A stretch of 64,000 bases of DNA, taken from Pediococcus stilesii. GTDB lineage: Bacteria > Bacillota > Bacilli > Lactobacillales > Lactobacillaceae. Shown one piece after another: positions 7,457-16,545 of the stretch. Under the pieces are notes generated by a model. The model searched no databases, was not told the origin of the DNA, and was given only the letters and a program-made list of their open reading frames with translations. The DNA is taken from assembly GCF_001437075.1 (NCBI RefSeq), contig NZ_JQBX01000010.1, positions 16,210 to 80,209 on the forward strand. Reading direction: 5' to 3'. Within the stretch, counting starts at the first letter, position 1. Every line of letters begins with the position of its first letter. The translations under genes were made by a program, and so were the position numbers.

Positions 7457-8803
7457 TTAAATTAGACCTTCTTTTTTCAAACCTTCTTGGGCCGCCAAAT
7501 TGATGTAATTAAACGGTTGATCATAGTAAGGTTGAAATAACATATCAACAAACGCGAGATCCTTTAACGTATTTTTATTTTGAATTGCCAATGAAAGGGT
7601 GTTGGCGGACTGTGCAACATCGTACTTACTAAAGAATTGTGCACCCAGAATTCGTAAGTCCTTTTTATCATAAACAATCACGATCGTAATCATTTCTGTC
7701 GAAGGCATAAAGCCTGGACGATAACTATCTTCGAAAAAACTGAAATCGGCATCGAATCCGGCTTTCAATGCGCGCGCATAGGTCAAACCGGTCGTTGACA
7801 GGGTATGTCCAAAAAGCTCAATTGCTGAAGTTCCTTGCGCGCCCATCTCTGGCCATCGATTACCAAAAACATTGATTCCAGCGATTAACCCTTGTCGAAC
7901 CGCATTGGTTGCCAGTGGAATATACTCAAAATCACCCGTCGGATTGTATTCAATCGTTCGCGCATCTCCCGCAACATAAATATCAGGATCTGAGCTTTGA
8001 CCGTACTTATTCGTGATAATTGCGCCCTTGCGATCCATTTTAACCTGTCCTTGAAGCAAATCAGTTTCTGGCACAAATCCGGTTGAAACGACCGCAATGT
8101 CAGTTTTAAAGTTCCGGCCGTCTTCAGTTGTTACAACTAGATCATCCTCTTCATCCGTAAAAGAAACTACATTGCCTCTCGTTTCCACTCTAACACCATG
8201 CTCGGTCAGTAAATCCATCATCTTGTGGCTAATCTGTTCATCGACATAATTATTAAGGATCGTTTCGTGACTTTGAAAAAGGGTAACTTCATGCCCAGTA
8301 GTGGCAAAGCTCTCCGCTAATTAAACGTTGACGTATCCTCCACCAACTAAAGCAATTCGTCGCTGATCTTTTGATGCTTCATATAATTGACGGGCTTGTG
8401 CGTAATTTTTACAAAGAAGTACACGCGAATGATCAATGCCGTTAATTGGTGGCAAGATCACGGACGAACCGGTACACAAAATGATTTTGTCGTAAGATTC
8501 GTGACTAATACTGTAGTCTTCTAAAGATTGGATTAACAAATCCTTTTTATTTCGATCGATTCGTAAAACATCATGTTGAAGATTAACATGGATGTTGGCC
8601 GAGCGTAAATCTTCCGCACTATCATAAAACATGTCTTCTAACCTTTTTACTCGACCATTTAGGTACAATGATATACCACACGATAAAAATGAAATATTAT
8701 CATTTCGTTCATAAATATTAACTTCCGTTTCTGGTGATTGTCGTAAGATTTCTCTTACAGCGGCTGTACCAGCATGTGTACATCCAATAATTGCAATCTT
8801 CAT
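7457..8803 (-). pseudogene. NADH oxidase / CoA-disulfide reductase family, nonsense mutation
   Basis: A 449-codon frame for a pyridine nucleotide-disulfide oxidoreductase of the NADH oxidase (Nox) type. The FAD site is at the N-terminus (IIGCTHAGTAAV) and the redox Cys42 lies in SFLSCGISLY. Codon 161 is TAA at 8321-8323, exactly where the NAD-binding motif GGGYxGxELAE needs Glu. The residue two before the stop is Asn where Gly is expected. After the stop the frame continues normally (LAESFATTGHEVTLFQSHE) to a typical C-terminus, so no frameshift is needed. A restart at 8221 would yield only the C-terminal part. Intact relatives reduce O2 to water with NADH. Confidence 0.88.
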
Positions 8804-9022
8804 ATTTCCTCCTAAATGGTCTATGCCAAGGCTTATGTCCTAAAATGTAAAAACTAATAACTATATACAAGTATAAAAATTATGAATTTATAATTAATTT
8901 AAGTATACTATTTTATGGATATGTAATCGATAAAATTAATTTATCAATTAAAGCGTTTTATTGATCCTTTTAATATTATAATAAAACCGGACGATAAAAT
9001 AAAACGCAGGGAGAATACAAGT

Positions 9023-9703
9023 ATGTATAGATTTTTTATTCAACCTCAGTTAAATACTCAGGCTCAAGCCGTAGTGGGTTACGAATTATTAATGAAGGAA
9101 TATCGAGACGGTCGTTGGCAAATGCCCGCCTCTTTTTCAGATATTTCAGCAAAAACGATCGCGGAAACCTTAATTGCAACCGCTAGAAAACTGTCGTTAA
9201 AAGTAGGATCCGTTTCTATCAACGTTGATCGTTTTCAAATTCAAGATCAAAAATTATTGGACGCATTAGTTATCGCTCAAGGGATGCTGCGCCCCGTAAA
9301 GCTGGTTATTGAACTGATTGAAAGCGCCGTCAAACCGGCTGTTTCTAATGCGAAATTAATTCAAATTGCTAATGGGTTAAACGAAGTTGGTATCCAATTC
9401 TGTCTAGATGACGTTGGGAGCGGGATTAATACCTGGCCAGAAATTGAACCGCTCCTTCCCTATGCCTGTGAACTAAAATATGCACTCCAAAACTATAAAG
9501 AACATCTTGATCAAGCTGAAACTGATCGTCGGGTATCTTTTTGGCGAAATATTGCTAACGTTAACTCGATTCGCTTTGTTTTAGAAGGCATCGATAACGA
9601 TCGTGATGATGCCTGGGCAGATTTAATGAAAATTGATCTGCGACAGGGCTATTATTATGGAAAACCGAGTTTAATGAAAATTAACGCTGATGATCCCGAT
9701 TAA
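9023..9703 (+). CDS. Stand-alone EAL-domain protein
   Basis: A 226-residue EAL-fold protein with no sensory or GGDEF domain. The signature is altered (YELLMK for ExLxR, DDVGSG for DDFGTG), but metal and catalytic positions can be matched: Glu21, Asn67, Glu97, Asp129/Asp130, Lys152, Glu188 and Gln208 (RQGYYYGKP). It could therefore still hydrolyse cyclic di-GMP, or act as a ligand-binding remnant. The ATG follows GGGAGA. It is monocistronic with a bidirectional terminator shared with hsp20. No diguanylate cyclase is in the window. Confidence 0.85.
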   Translation: MYRFFIQPQLNTQAQAVVGYELLMKEYRDGRWQMPASFSDISAKTIAETLIATARKLSLKVGSVSINVDRFQIQDQKLLDALVIAQGMLRPVKLVIELIESAVKPAVSNAKLIQIANGLNEVGIQFCLDDVGSGINTWPEIEPLLPYACELKYALQNYKEHLDQAETDRRVSFWRNIANVNSIRFVLEGIDNDRDDAWADLMKIDLRQGYYYGKPSLMKINADDPD

Positions 9704-9712
9704 GCTAAGAAC

Positions 9713-9749
9713 AAAAAAGAGACGTGCAATTTTTTCGCACGTCTCTTTT
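9713..9749. terminator. Bidirectional terminator
   Basis: Perfect stem GAGACGTGC/GCACGTCTC flanked by an A-run and a T-run. It serves the EAL gene (plus) and hsp20 (minus), which converge here. Confidence 0.92.
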
Positions 9750-9774
9750 ACTTTTTATCGTTAATAATTCAATA

Positions 9775-10203
9775 CTACTCAATCTCAATTCCAGACGCTT
9801 GATCGCCGCTAACCTTTGGCAAAGTAATGTTCAAAACACCACTTTCAACCTTAGCCTTGATATTGTCTGAATCAACGGAAGGAAGCGCATAACTTCTGTG
9901 CATCATTCCGTAGCTGCGTTCCGTCATCGTCACATTATGGTCTTGGTCTTCATGATCGGCAAAGCTATCTTTCTTCACTTCAACATTCAATACACCATCT
10001 TGGTAATTTAACTTAATATCCTTCTTGTCAATTCCTGGAACATCAATCTTAACCTTATATTCTGAATCTGATTCGCTAACATCCGTCTTTAGAGTGGTTG
10101 GAGTTCCATTCCATCCGTCGTTAAAGAAACCACGAGATAAACGATCAAAGAATGGATCCCACATATCATTCCGACGATTACGATTCATCATTTCATTTGC
10201 CAT
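9775..10203 (-). CDS. Small heat shock protein, Hsp20 family
   Basis: A 142-residue alpha-crystallin-type chaperone. A short Arg/Asn-rich N-terminus and WDPFFDRLSRGFF precede the crystallin domain (about residues 38-135), which ends with the hallmark GVLNITLPK. A short tail with I-E-I-E follows, the usual IxI-type anchor for oligomer assembly. It holds unfolding proteins in the cytosol without ATP. AAGGGG lies before the ATG. The promoter upstream carries a CtsR-like repeat in its spacer. Confidence 0.95.
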   Translation of the reverse strand: MANEMMNRNRRNDMWDPFFDRLSRGFFNDGWNGTPTTLKTDVSESDSEYKVKIDVPGIDKKDIKLNYQDGVLNVEVKKDSFADHEDQDHNVTMTERSYGMMHRSYALPSVDSDNIKAKVESGVLNITLPKVSGDQASGIEIE

Positions 10204-10259
10204 AAAATAAAACCCCTTTCTAAATCAGATGAACTTATCTATTCATCCTTACAAGGTTT

Positions 10260-10288
10260 ATATTAGTCAGGAAAGGTCAGGTTTTCAA
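10260..10288 (-). promoter_or_regulatory. hsp20 promoter with CtsR-like repeat
   Basis: Minus-strand TTGAAA (10283-10288), a 17-bp spacer and TAATAT (10260-10265). The spacer holds, on the plus strand, AGTCAGG-AAA-GGTCAGG (10265-10281), the heptad-N3-heptad layout of CtsR sites (RGTCAAA-N3-RGTCAAA) with GG replacing AA in both halves. Repression by CtsR is inferred. Confidence 0.55.
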
Positions 10289-10317
10289 GTGATTTGCACT
10301 ATTTTTTGTAATTAGTA

Positions 10318-10743
10318 TTAACTGCGTTCCGGGAACCAGATCTTAATTTCCTTCGTGGCACTTTCAGCGCTATCCGAACTATGCACAACGTTTTTAATTG
10401 GACCGGGTCCCCAAGATCTAGCATAATCTCCTCGGATTGTTCCGGCTGGTGCGGCGGTCGGATCGGTCGGACCAGCCATTTTTCGGAATGTTTCAATAAT
10501 TTCGTCGCCTTCAGCGATAATTGCAACAATTGGACCACTTGTCATAAATTCTTCGATTCCTGGATAATATGGTTTATCCACCAGTTCCGAATAGTGTTGA
10601 CGAAGTTGTTCCTTCGTTGGGTTAACCATTTTTAGCGCTTTAATTTCGTAACGGCGATTTTCAATTCTCGAGATCACGTGACCAATATGACCACACTGAA
10701 CTCCATCAGGTTTAACTAAGATTAATGTTCTCTCTTCATTCAT
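10318..10743 (-). CDS. ndk: Nucleoside-diphosphate kinase
   Basis: A 141-residue Ndk that passes the gamma-phosphate of ATP to other nucleoside diphosphates through phospho-His121 (NVVHSSDS). The N-terminus RTLILVKPDGVQ and the loop GPTDPTAAPAGTIRGDYA are conserved. HSSDS replaces the common HGSDS. The start at 10743 is taken because GGGGGA lies 7 nt upstream; the longer frame to 10806 has no ribosome site. It is a single gene; many lactobacilli lack ndk. Confidence 0.93.
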   Translation of the reverse strand: MNEERTLILVKPDGVQCGHIGHVISRIENRRYEIKALKMVNPTKEQLRQHYSELVDKPYYPGIEEFMTSGPIVAIIAEGDEIIETFRKMAGPTDPTAAPAGTIRGDYARSWGPGPIKNVVHSSDSAESATKEIKIWFPERS

Positions 10744-10984
10744 CGGTGCATCCCCCATTGATTTTATACGCCAATTATATCCTAAGGATTCCCCTAATTT
10801 ATACATTTTTTAAAATTAAAACCTTTTCATTTAAAATTCTTTACTAATTTCTTAATTCTGTCCTACGGTCACTTTAAAACGTATAACTTGAATTTGTTAC
10901 GTTATCGGTGTTTAATCAGGGTGAATCAAAGTCGGTGTCACTAATCTTTAAAGCAAACATTATTGTAAATAAGGAGAACGGTAC

Positions 10985-11140
10985 ATGAATAAATTCGCTC
11001 GAAACACCGCCATTTTGCTCGTAGTTCTCGACTTCATTTCTTTGTTTTTAACTGGTTTCAGCGCCTTTACCCAAATTTTATCCTTTGCCATGACTCTTCT
11101 ATTAATTTATTTAATATTTCGCAAAACTAATCATCTATAA
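10985..11140 (+). CDS. Small two-helix membrane protein
   Basis: A 51-residue ORF starting at ATG 10985 behind AAGGAGAACGGTAC. MNKFARNTA leads into two hydrophobic segments (ILLVVLDFISLFLTGF and ILSFAMTLLLIYLIF) and ends RKTNHL. The good ribosome site, composition and following terminator support translation. I do not recognise the family. Confidence 0.6.
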   Translation: MNKFARNTAILLVVLDFISLFLTGFSAFTQILSFAMTLLLIYLIFRKTNHL

Positions 11141-11204
11141 TTTCCGGTGAAAGCTCGGTGAATTTAATATTATTGAATTTTATTTTCCGAAAGTTTAGGT
11201 TAAT

Positions 11205-11242
11205 AAAAAAAGAAGCACGACATAACGCATCGTGCTTCTTTT
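11205..11242. terminator. Bidirectional terminator
   Basis: Perfect stem AGAAGCACGA/TCGTGCTTCT with A- and T-runs on its sides. It lies between the plus-strand small ORF and the copB 3' end. Confidence 0.92.
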
Positions 11243-11277
11243 GATTACTGATTTATGCTTTCCTAGAGATTCTGTCC

Positions 11278-13428
11278 TTACTCAGAATCTTTAATCTTCA
11301 ACGTCATTGCGTTCAACGCCACAATCACCGTTGATAGTGACATTAATACCGCTCCGACGGCGGGACTCAATATGAATCCGATCGGTGCCAGAATTCCGGC
11401 GGCTAGCGGGATTGCAAAGAGGTTGTATCCAGCTCCCCACCATAAATTTTGAACCATTTTGGCGTTAGTTGCTCGCGCCAGCTTCAAAAAGTTCAAAATA
11501 TCATTTGGATCACTATGAACTAGCACTACATCTGCAGAATCAATCGCCACGTCCGTTCCCGCACCAATTGCAATTCCAATGTCGGCCTTAGCTAAACTTG
11601 GTGCATCATTAACACCATCACCAACCATGATAACTTTGGCTGTTTTTTGATACTTTTCAAGTAATTTCAACTTATCTTCTGGCATTAATTCGCCATGCCA
11701 TTCTTCGATTCCTAAACTATCAGCAATTTTTTCAGCCGTGGCGCGATTATCCCCGGTTAACATAACCGGCGTATACCCGAGATTCTTCAATTCCTTAACA
11801 AAACTTACACTGTTCGATTTCAACTGATCGCCTTCTGCGAGGCCACCAAGCACCTGATCTTCTTCAAGTAAATATGCCACGGAGTTTCCGGCCTTGCTCC
11901 ATTGATCAAAGTCATTTTGATCAAAACTAATTTGATTCTTTCTCAAATATGCCGCATTTACAATTTGATATTCTTTTTGATCAACTACTCCAGTCAAACC
12001 GACTCCCTTTTGAACAGTCACTTTTTGAGCCTGTGGAATTGCTTGTTTCAGTTTTTGAGCTGCTGCTTTAATTCCTGTTGCTAACGGATGATCGGAATGT
12101 TCTTCAAGTCCGGCCATGATTGCTAAAATATCATCGTCAGTGTGTGCGTCACTATAACTCTTAGTAGCGTTAACGGTGAATTCTCCTTCAGTCAGAGTTC
12201 CAGTCTTGTCCATTAAGACGTATTTAACCTGTTTAGCTTTTTCAATAGCCTGCCGGTTTCGAACCAATAATCCATTGGTTGCCGCAATGCTTGTGCTACG
12301 AGCTACAACAAGCGGAATTGCTAGTCCAAGTGCATGCGGACAAGCGATAATAAACACGGTAACCATTCTTTCAAAGGCAACGTCTAATCCCTGCGGCAAC
12401 CATGCCACAAACGCAACTAATCCAATAATTAATGCTGCATAAAATAACCATGACGCTACCTTATCGGCCAAACTTTCGGCCTTTGATTTTGATTTTTGAG
12501 CATCGCTAACCAATTTCATTACTTGCGAAAGGTAGCCACTCTCGCCAGTTCCGGTAACTTCGACTTCGATTACTCCATCACCATTCACCGAACCACCAAT
12601 TACTTGGTTTCCTTCTTTTTTATCAATTAAACGTGCTTCACCCGTCACCAACGACTCGTTCACTTTGGTGCTACCAGAAAGCACCTTCCCATCGGTTGGA
12701 ATTTGCTCACCCGCAAGTACTCGAACTGTCTGACCAATCGTGACATCAGCTAAATCCATATCCATAACGTGATCCCCATGCAGTACATGGGCTTTTCCTG
12801 GAAGTAATGCTGCCATTTTTTCGACGGCAGACCCAGCTGCCATCACCGAATTCATTTCAACCCAGTGACCAAGCAACATGATCACAATTAAAGTCGCTAA
12901 TTCCCAAAAGAAATCCATCACATGTCCAGCCGGATTTACCCACTGATTCATGATGAAGGCGTACAACGAGTAGCCATAAGCGACCGTGATTCCCATGGCA
13001 ATTAACGTCATCATTGCCGGCGCTTTTTCCTTTAATTCACCTATCGCGCCGGTAAGAAATGGTTTCCCACCGTAGAAGTATAAGAATGTAGCCAATACTA
13101 ACACGATGTACTCTGAACCAGCAAACGTAATTGGTAACTGGAAACTCCCGATGCTAAAATCCATTCCCATAAAAGGCGAGAACAATAAGATTGGAATCGT
13201 GGCAACCAAACTGATCCAAAATAATTGCTTTAAGTTCCCCATGTGCATCATGTGGCCACCGCCCATATCATGACCTTCCATACCTTCCATACTCATGTCC
13301 ATTGTGGAATGGTCCATTTTCATATCGCCATGATTCATTTGAGCGTGATCCATCTGCATCTTTCCATGATCCATTTTAGAATGATCCATTTTCATTCCGT
13401 CATGTTCGTTCATTTCATCATGTTTCAT
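11278..13428 (-). CDS. copB: Copper-exporting P1B-type ATPase
   Basis: A 716-residue heavy-metal ATPase of the CopB group. The first 63 residues contain 18 Met and 10 His in repeats such as MDHSKMDHGKM, a soft-metal-binding tail in place of a CxxC domain. The membrane metal site is CPH (363-365, IACPHALGLAIP), typical of CopB rather than CPC CopA. TGEA is at 262-265 and the phosphorylated Asp407 in DKTGTLTEG; GDGVNDAPSL follows. It pumps copper out of the cell. The start codon overlaps the copY stop (TAATG), so the two are co-transcribed under CopY control. Confidence 0.95.
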   Translation of the reverse strand: MKHDEMNEHDGMKMDHSKMDHGKMQMDHAQMNHGDMKMDHSTMDMSMEGMEGHDMGGGHMMHMGNLKQLFWISLVATIPILLFSPFMGMDFSIGSFQLPITFAGSEYIVLVLATFLYFYGGKPFLTGAIGELKEKAPAMMTLIAMGITVAYGYSLYAFIMNQWVNPAGHVMDFFWELATLIVIMLLGHWVEMNSVMAAGSAVEKMAALLPGKAHVLHGDHVMDMDLADVTIGQTVRVLAGEQIPTDGKVLSGSTKVNESLVTGEARLIDKKEGNQVIGGSVNGDGVIEVEVTGTGESGYLSQVMKLVSDAQKSKSKAESLADKVASWLFYAALIIGLVAFVAWLPQGLDVAFERMVTVFIIACPHALGLAIPLVVARSTSIAATNGLLVRNRQAIEKAKQVKYVLMDKTGTLTEGEFTVNATKSYSDAHTDDDILAIMAGLEEHSDHPLATGIKAAAQKLKQAIPQAQKVTVQKGVGLTGVVDQKEYQIVNAAYLRKNQISFDQNDFDQWSKAGNSVAYLLEEDQVLGGLAEGDQLKSNSVSFVKELKNLGYTPVMLTGDNRATAEKIADSLGIEEWHGELMPEDKLKLLEKYQKTAKVIMVGDGVNDAPSLAKADIGIAIGAGTDVAIDSADVVLVHSDPNDILNFLKLARATNAKMVQNLWWGAGYNLFAIPLAAGILAPIGFILSPAVGAVLMSLSTVIVALNAMTLKIKDSE

Positions 13429-13883
13429 TACTTCATTTCCTCCATTTCACAATTTTCGTCACATCCGTCAGGTAAACAATTGCATTTAACCATTTCTGGA
13501 GCCGTTTTTGCTTTTTGGTTCAACTCGTTGATCAATTCTTCAATATCAGACTGGGAAAGTTCGACATTATTAATCAGTGTTGTCAGCGTTGGTCCCACTT
13601 TGTGTTGACAAAGATGGTCGAATAGACCGCTTGTCGCATTATTCATTGCAACTTGTTCTTCAATCAAAGGCTGGTATACATACTCTCGGCCGTTTTTAGT
13701 AGTCGATAGCGCCCCTTTTTTGACTAACCGTCCTAAATAGGTTTTAGTTGTGGAAGCCTTCCACCCCAATTTTTCGGCTAAAATTGCAATGATCTGCTTA
13801 CTGCTGGCACCGTTTAAGGTCCATATCACTCGCATTGTTTCCCATTCCGATTGGCTAATTTCAATTTCATCCGTTGTATTCAT
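13428..13883 (-). CDS. copY: CopY-type copper-responsive repressor
   Basis: A 151-residue winged-helix repressor of the BlaI/CopY family. The DNA-binding half (EWETMRVIWTLNGASSKQII, then KASTTKTYLGRLVKKG) is typical. The C-terminus carries Cys134, Cys136, Cys141 and Cys145 (CNCLPDGCDENC), a CxC-x4-C-x3-C variant of the CxCxxxxCxC cuprous-thiolate site of Enterococcus CopY. Copper would displace zinc and release the repressor. Two cop boxes lie upstream. It is first in the copY-copB operon. Confidence 0.93.
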   Translation of the reverse strand: MNTTDEIEISQSEWETMRVIWTLNGASSKQIIAILAEKLGWKASTTKTYLGRLVKKGALSTTKNGREYVYQPLIEEQVAMNNATSGLFDHLCQHKVGPTLTTLINNVELSQSDIEELINELNQKAKTAPEMVKCNCLPDGCDENCEMEEMK

Positions 13884-13900
13884 GGCTAATTCCTTTCGTT

Positions 13901-13936
13901 TACAAATGTAATTTATACTTATAGACTACAGATGTA
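13901..13936. promoter_or_regulatory. Two cop boxes (CopY operators)
   Basis: TACAAATGTA (13901-13910) and TACAGATGTA (13927-13936) both fit the TACAnnTGTA cop box, 26 bp apart centre to centre and 18-53 bp before copY. A TTGACA lies just upstream on the minus strand, so bound CopY would block the promoter. Confidence 0.92.
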
Positions 13937-13983
13937 GACGTAAGATGTCAACAATTAAACCCTAATTATTAATTAAAATACAC

Positions 13984-14032
13984 AAAAAAGCAGGAATCAC
14001 TACGAATAAATTCGTAATAATTCCTGCTTTTT
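13984..14032. terminator. Bidirectional terminator
   Basis: AAAAAGCAGGAAT pairs with ATTCCTGCTTTTT, with a CTACGAAT/ATTCGTA inner stem. On the minus strand it ends the region upstream of the EamA gene stop. Confidence 0.85.
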
Positions 14033-14039
14033 CCAGCTT

Positions 14040-14951
14040 TTAAGGCTCTGATCGAAATTTCTGAATAATTATAATTGCGATTACAACTAAAATTGCTCCA
14101 ATTAATTCGACAATATTAAATTTAAGGTTTAAAAAGATTAAACTTAAAATGAACGTCACCACCGGTTGAACTGCATCAAGGATGCTCACGACCGCCGATG
14201 GTGCAAAATTAAGGCTATGCAACAATGCCCAAAATGGAAATACTGTTCCAATTAGAATCACCGTTGCCATTGAAAGAACCAGCTTAGTTGAAATATCTGG
14301 TGTATTAACCCAAACCGGTTGATGAATATTAAACAAAATACTACCGATAATCAACGCCCAGCCCAAGACAACCATTGGTGGATGATTTTTAGTGACTGGT
14401 TTGGGAAGAACAACGTAAAACGCCGCTGTAACACCGGAAAGAACTCCCCAAATTAACGCAGTATTGGAAATCGCCAAGCTATGGATGTTGCCGTGTGTAA
14501 TTGCCAAGAAAACACCCAGCATTGCTAAAGCAAAGGCGATTATGTCACTTCTTAACGGCCATTCCTTTTGAAAAATTAGGCTTCCCAACACAATAAATAA
14601 TGGACTTAAGTATTGTAGGATGGTTGCAGCTGAGGCATTCCCCTCTTGAACACTCATGTAAAATGTTAATAAATTAGCCATTAATCCAAAAATCGCATAA
14701 GCTAATAACCACAATACGTCTCGAAGTGATTTAAAAACGTCAAAGATATGAAATTGATATTTAATAAAGCTGATGATAATTAATACTAGACCAGCACCGA
14801 GTGTTCGGGCCGATAAAAACCAAGACGCTGGAATACTTTCTCCTTGAGAAATTACCTGGAGCACCGTTCCTGAAATTCCCCACATGCAGGAAGCCAATAA
14901 CGCCCAAAAGATTCCTTTTCCCACGTGTTGGTTGATTAATTCTTTTTCCAT
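14040..14951 (-). CDS. EamA (DMT) family transporter
   Basis: A 303-residue protein with ten hydrophobic helices in two EamA repeats (about residues 12-140 and 152-290). The first repeat opens WALLASCMWGISGTVLQVI and has EGNASAATILQYLSPLF; the second opens ALIWGVLSGVTAAFYVVLP and has SAVVSILDAVQPVVTFI. Such proteins export metabolites or drugs; no substrate can be assigned. The ATG at 14951 has GGGG about 7 nt upstream; the longer start at 14969 lacks a site. It stands alone between two terminators, next to a marR gene on the same strand. Confidence 0.88.
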   Translation of the reverse strand: MEKELINQHVGKGIFWALLASCMWGISGTVLQVISQGESIPASWFLSARTLGAGLVLIIISFIKYQFHIFDVFKSLRDVLWLLAYAIFGLMANLLTFYMSVQEGNASAATILQYLSPLFIVLGSLIFQKEWPLRSDIIAFALAMLGVFLAITHGNIHSLAISNTALIWGVLSGVTAAFYVVLPKPVTKNHPPMVVLGWALIIGSILFNIHQPVWVNTPDISTKLVLSMATVILIGTVFPFWALLHSLNFAPSAVVSILDAVQPVVTFILSLIFLNLKFNIVELIGAILVVIAIIIIQKFRSEP

Positions 14952-15073
14952 AAGAAACCCCACATACAAATATTTTTACACAACACTTACGATTATATCT
15001 AAAAAATTACCACCATAAAAGCTAATTTAAAACATATTTGTATTTAAAAGTTAAAATAAAAATCGGTATATAC

Positions 15074-15100
15074 AAAAAAGCGAAGCATTGCACTCCGCTT
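15074..15100 (-). terminator. Terminator after marR
   Basis: Minus-strand AAGCGGAG/CTTCGCTT stem followed by TTTTTT, 20 bp after the marR stop. Confidence 0.75.
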
Positions 15101-15120
15101 ACGATTAGTTAAACTAATTT

Positions 15121-15570
15121 TTATTCAGCTGTTTTTTTGATGATTTCAAGGATGGAGTTAACGTGTTCCAATGTTTTTAAAAAGTCGTCTTTGCCAAACT
15201 TATCGGAAACTTCATTAAGCATATCGCGGAAAACTTTGTCATTTTCTTTATATAGGTCATGACCTTTTGTAGTTAGCGAGAGGTATTTCTTACGACGATC
15301 CACCCGATCACTTTCTTGTTCAATCAGTCCAAGGTCTAATAAAGTACCCACCTTACGTGAAATAGCACTCTTAGTTACTTCTTGTGCATCAGCAATCTCG
15401 CTAAGTGTGATTGGTTCTGAACCTGCTTCTTCGATAAAATGCATAATCATAAACATATCAAACGAGACCCGTGGATCAGAAATTTTACTTTCTAGTAAAG
15501 AACCGATTAACTTTAGACTCTTGTTATAAGTTTGTGCAATAAATGTAATATCTGCTTGTTTCATTTTCAT
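15121..15570 (-). CDS. MarR-family transcriptional regulator
   Basis: A 149-residue MarR-type winged-helix dimer. The recognition region is ITLSEIADAQEVTKSAISRK (about residues 54-73), followed by the wing (GLIEQESDRVDRRKKYLSLT), where D-R-R-K is the usual wing tip. Dimerising helices are at both ends. It probably represses itself and perhaps the neighbouring EamA exporter, 170 bp downstream on the same strand past a terminator. A dyad-like sequence lies just upstream of its start. The ligand is unknown. Confidence 0.92.
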   Translation of the reverse strand: MKMKQADITFIAQTYNKSLKLIGSLLESKISDPRVSFDMFMIMHFIEEAGSEPITLSEIADAQEVTKSAISRKVGTLLDLGLIEQESDRVDRRKKYLSLTTKGHDLYKENDKVFRDMLNEVSDKFGKDDFLKTLEHVNSILEIIKKTAE

Positions 15571-15599
15571 TGTTTCCTCCTAGTTAAGCGACTCAAAAT

Positions 15600-15615
15600 T
15601 GTACACATGTTTAAA
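15600..15615. promoter_or_regulatory. Possible MarR operator
   Basis: TGTACACATGTTTAAA, an imperfect dyad around ACATGT (6 of 8 positions symmetric), lies 30 bp upstream of the marR start. A site here would give autoregulation. Inference only. Confidence 0.35.
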
Positions 15616-15669
15616 TTTTAACAGAATGGCAATGTTTGTCAATCTGATTTTAATTTTATTAGCACCCAG

Positions 15670-16545
15670 TTACGAGTCCTTATGTTTCACATCTTGTGCA
15701 TTATTTGGTCGATTTTTATTAGTTTTTGAACTACTATCAATAATGTTTTTCTCAATTAAATCAATTACTTGCGAATTAGAAGGTAGGTCAGAGTGCTGCG
15801 CATTGACACCCGTAACAGTTAGCTGTGTGTACTGTTTTACTTGTTTTTGGAACACATATTTACCAGCCTGAACACTTTCCTCCGGCACAATTCCATCATT
15901 ACTATAATTTTCGGTTCCCAAAACAGAATATACGATTAAATTGGAGTCAATATTTTTTCGGCTATCAATTAGATCAGTCAACATTTGTGTCTTGGTACTA
16001 GTTGATGTTTCATACGAATTATACGGTGAACCGAGTGTCATCAATTTCGTCATTTGATTTTGATTAGAGTCATTATAATCTTCTAAAAAAAATGAAAGAA
16101 CTAATCCACCATTGGAATGTCCCACACCTTCGAATTTACCAAATTGATACTTTTCGTCCAGATCATTAAAGGCGATGTTGAACCATTTAGCTTCTTTTTT
16201 GATTGTTTCATATCCATCGCTGTTATCCTCGAATCCCACAACGATAAATGGTTGTTGATCACCTGGACGAATGGAGCCGGAATATTTTAAAGTATTATCT
16301 TTCATTACTTTTACTTTTAAAATACTGTGTTTTGACTTTGCCTCACTATTAATCGTCTTAAAAACTCCATCAAATCGATTAACCGTGGCACTACTTCCTG
16401 GAACCCAGAAAATTGGTACCATCCGTGTGTTATGCCGCAATTCCTGGTTTTTAACATTAGATTTAATCCAAGTATTAGTTGGAATTAGCAGGATTACCAG
16501 TGCGATAAAGATTGCACCAAAGAGAAGCCTTTTTATTTTTTTCAT
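15670..16545 (-). CDS. Alpha/beta hydrolase, DUF915 type, membrane anchored
   Basis: A 291-residue protein with an N-terminal membrane anchor or uncleaved signal (residues about 5-24) and an extracytoplasmic alpha/beta hydrolase domain. The oxyanion region is PIFWVPGSSAT, the nucleophile Ser144 is in GHSNGG, Asp217 in NDGIV and His251 in AQHSDL complete a plausible triad. This pattern matches the DUF915 surface hydrolases of lactobacilli, whose substrates are mostly unknown. Its start overlaps the PTS EIIC stop by 4 nt (ATGA), so the pair is co-translated. The tail is Lys/Asn-rich. Confidence 0.88.
   Translation of the reverse strand: MKKIKRLLFGAIFIALVILLIPTNTWIKSNVKNQELRHNTRMVPIFWVPGSSATVNRFDGVFKTINSEAKSKHSILKVKVMKDNTLKYSGSIRPGDQQPFIVVGFEDNSDGYETIKKEAKWFNIAFNDLDEKYQFGKFEGVGHSNGGLVLSFFLEDYNDSNQNQMTKLMTLGSPYNSYETSTSTKTQMLTDLIDSRKNIDSNLIVYSVLGTENYSNDGIVPEESVQAGKYVFQKQVKQYTQLTVTGVNAQHSDLPSNSQVIDLIEKNIIDSSSKTNKNRPNNAQDVKHKDS

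Noticed and set aside
13243..13608. 121-codon plus-strand frame rich in His and Ile
   Set aside because: It is the complement of the Met/His-rich copB tail and the copY 3' end.
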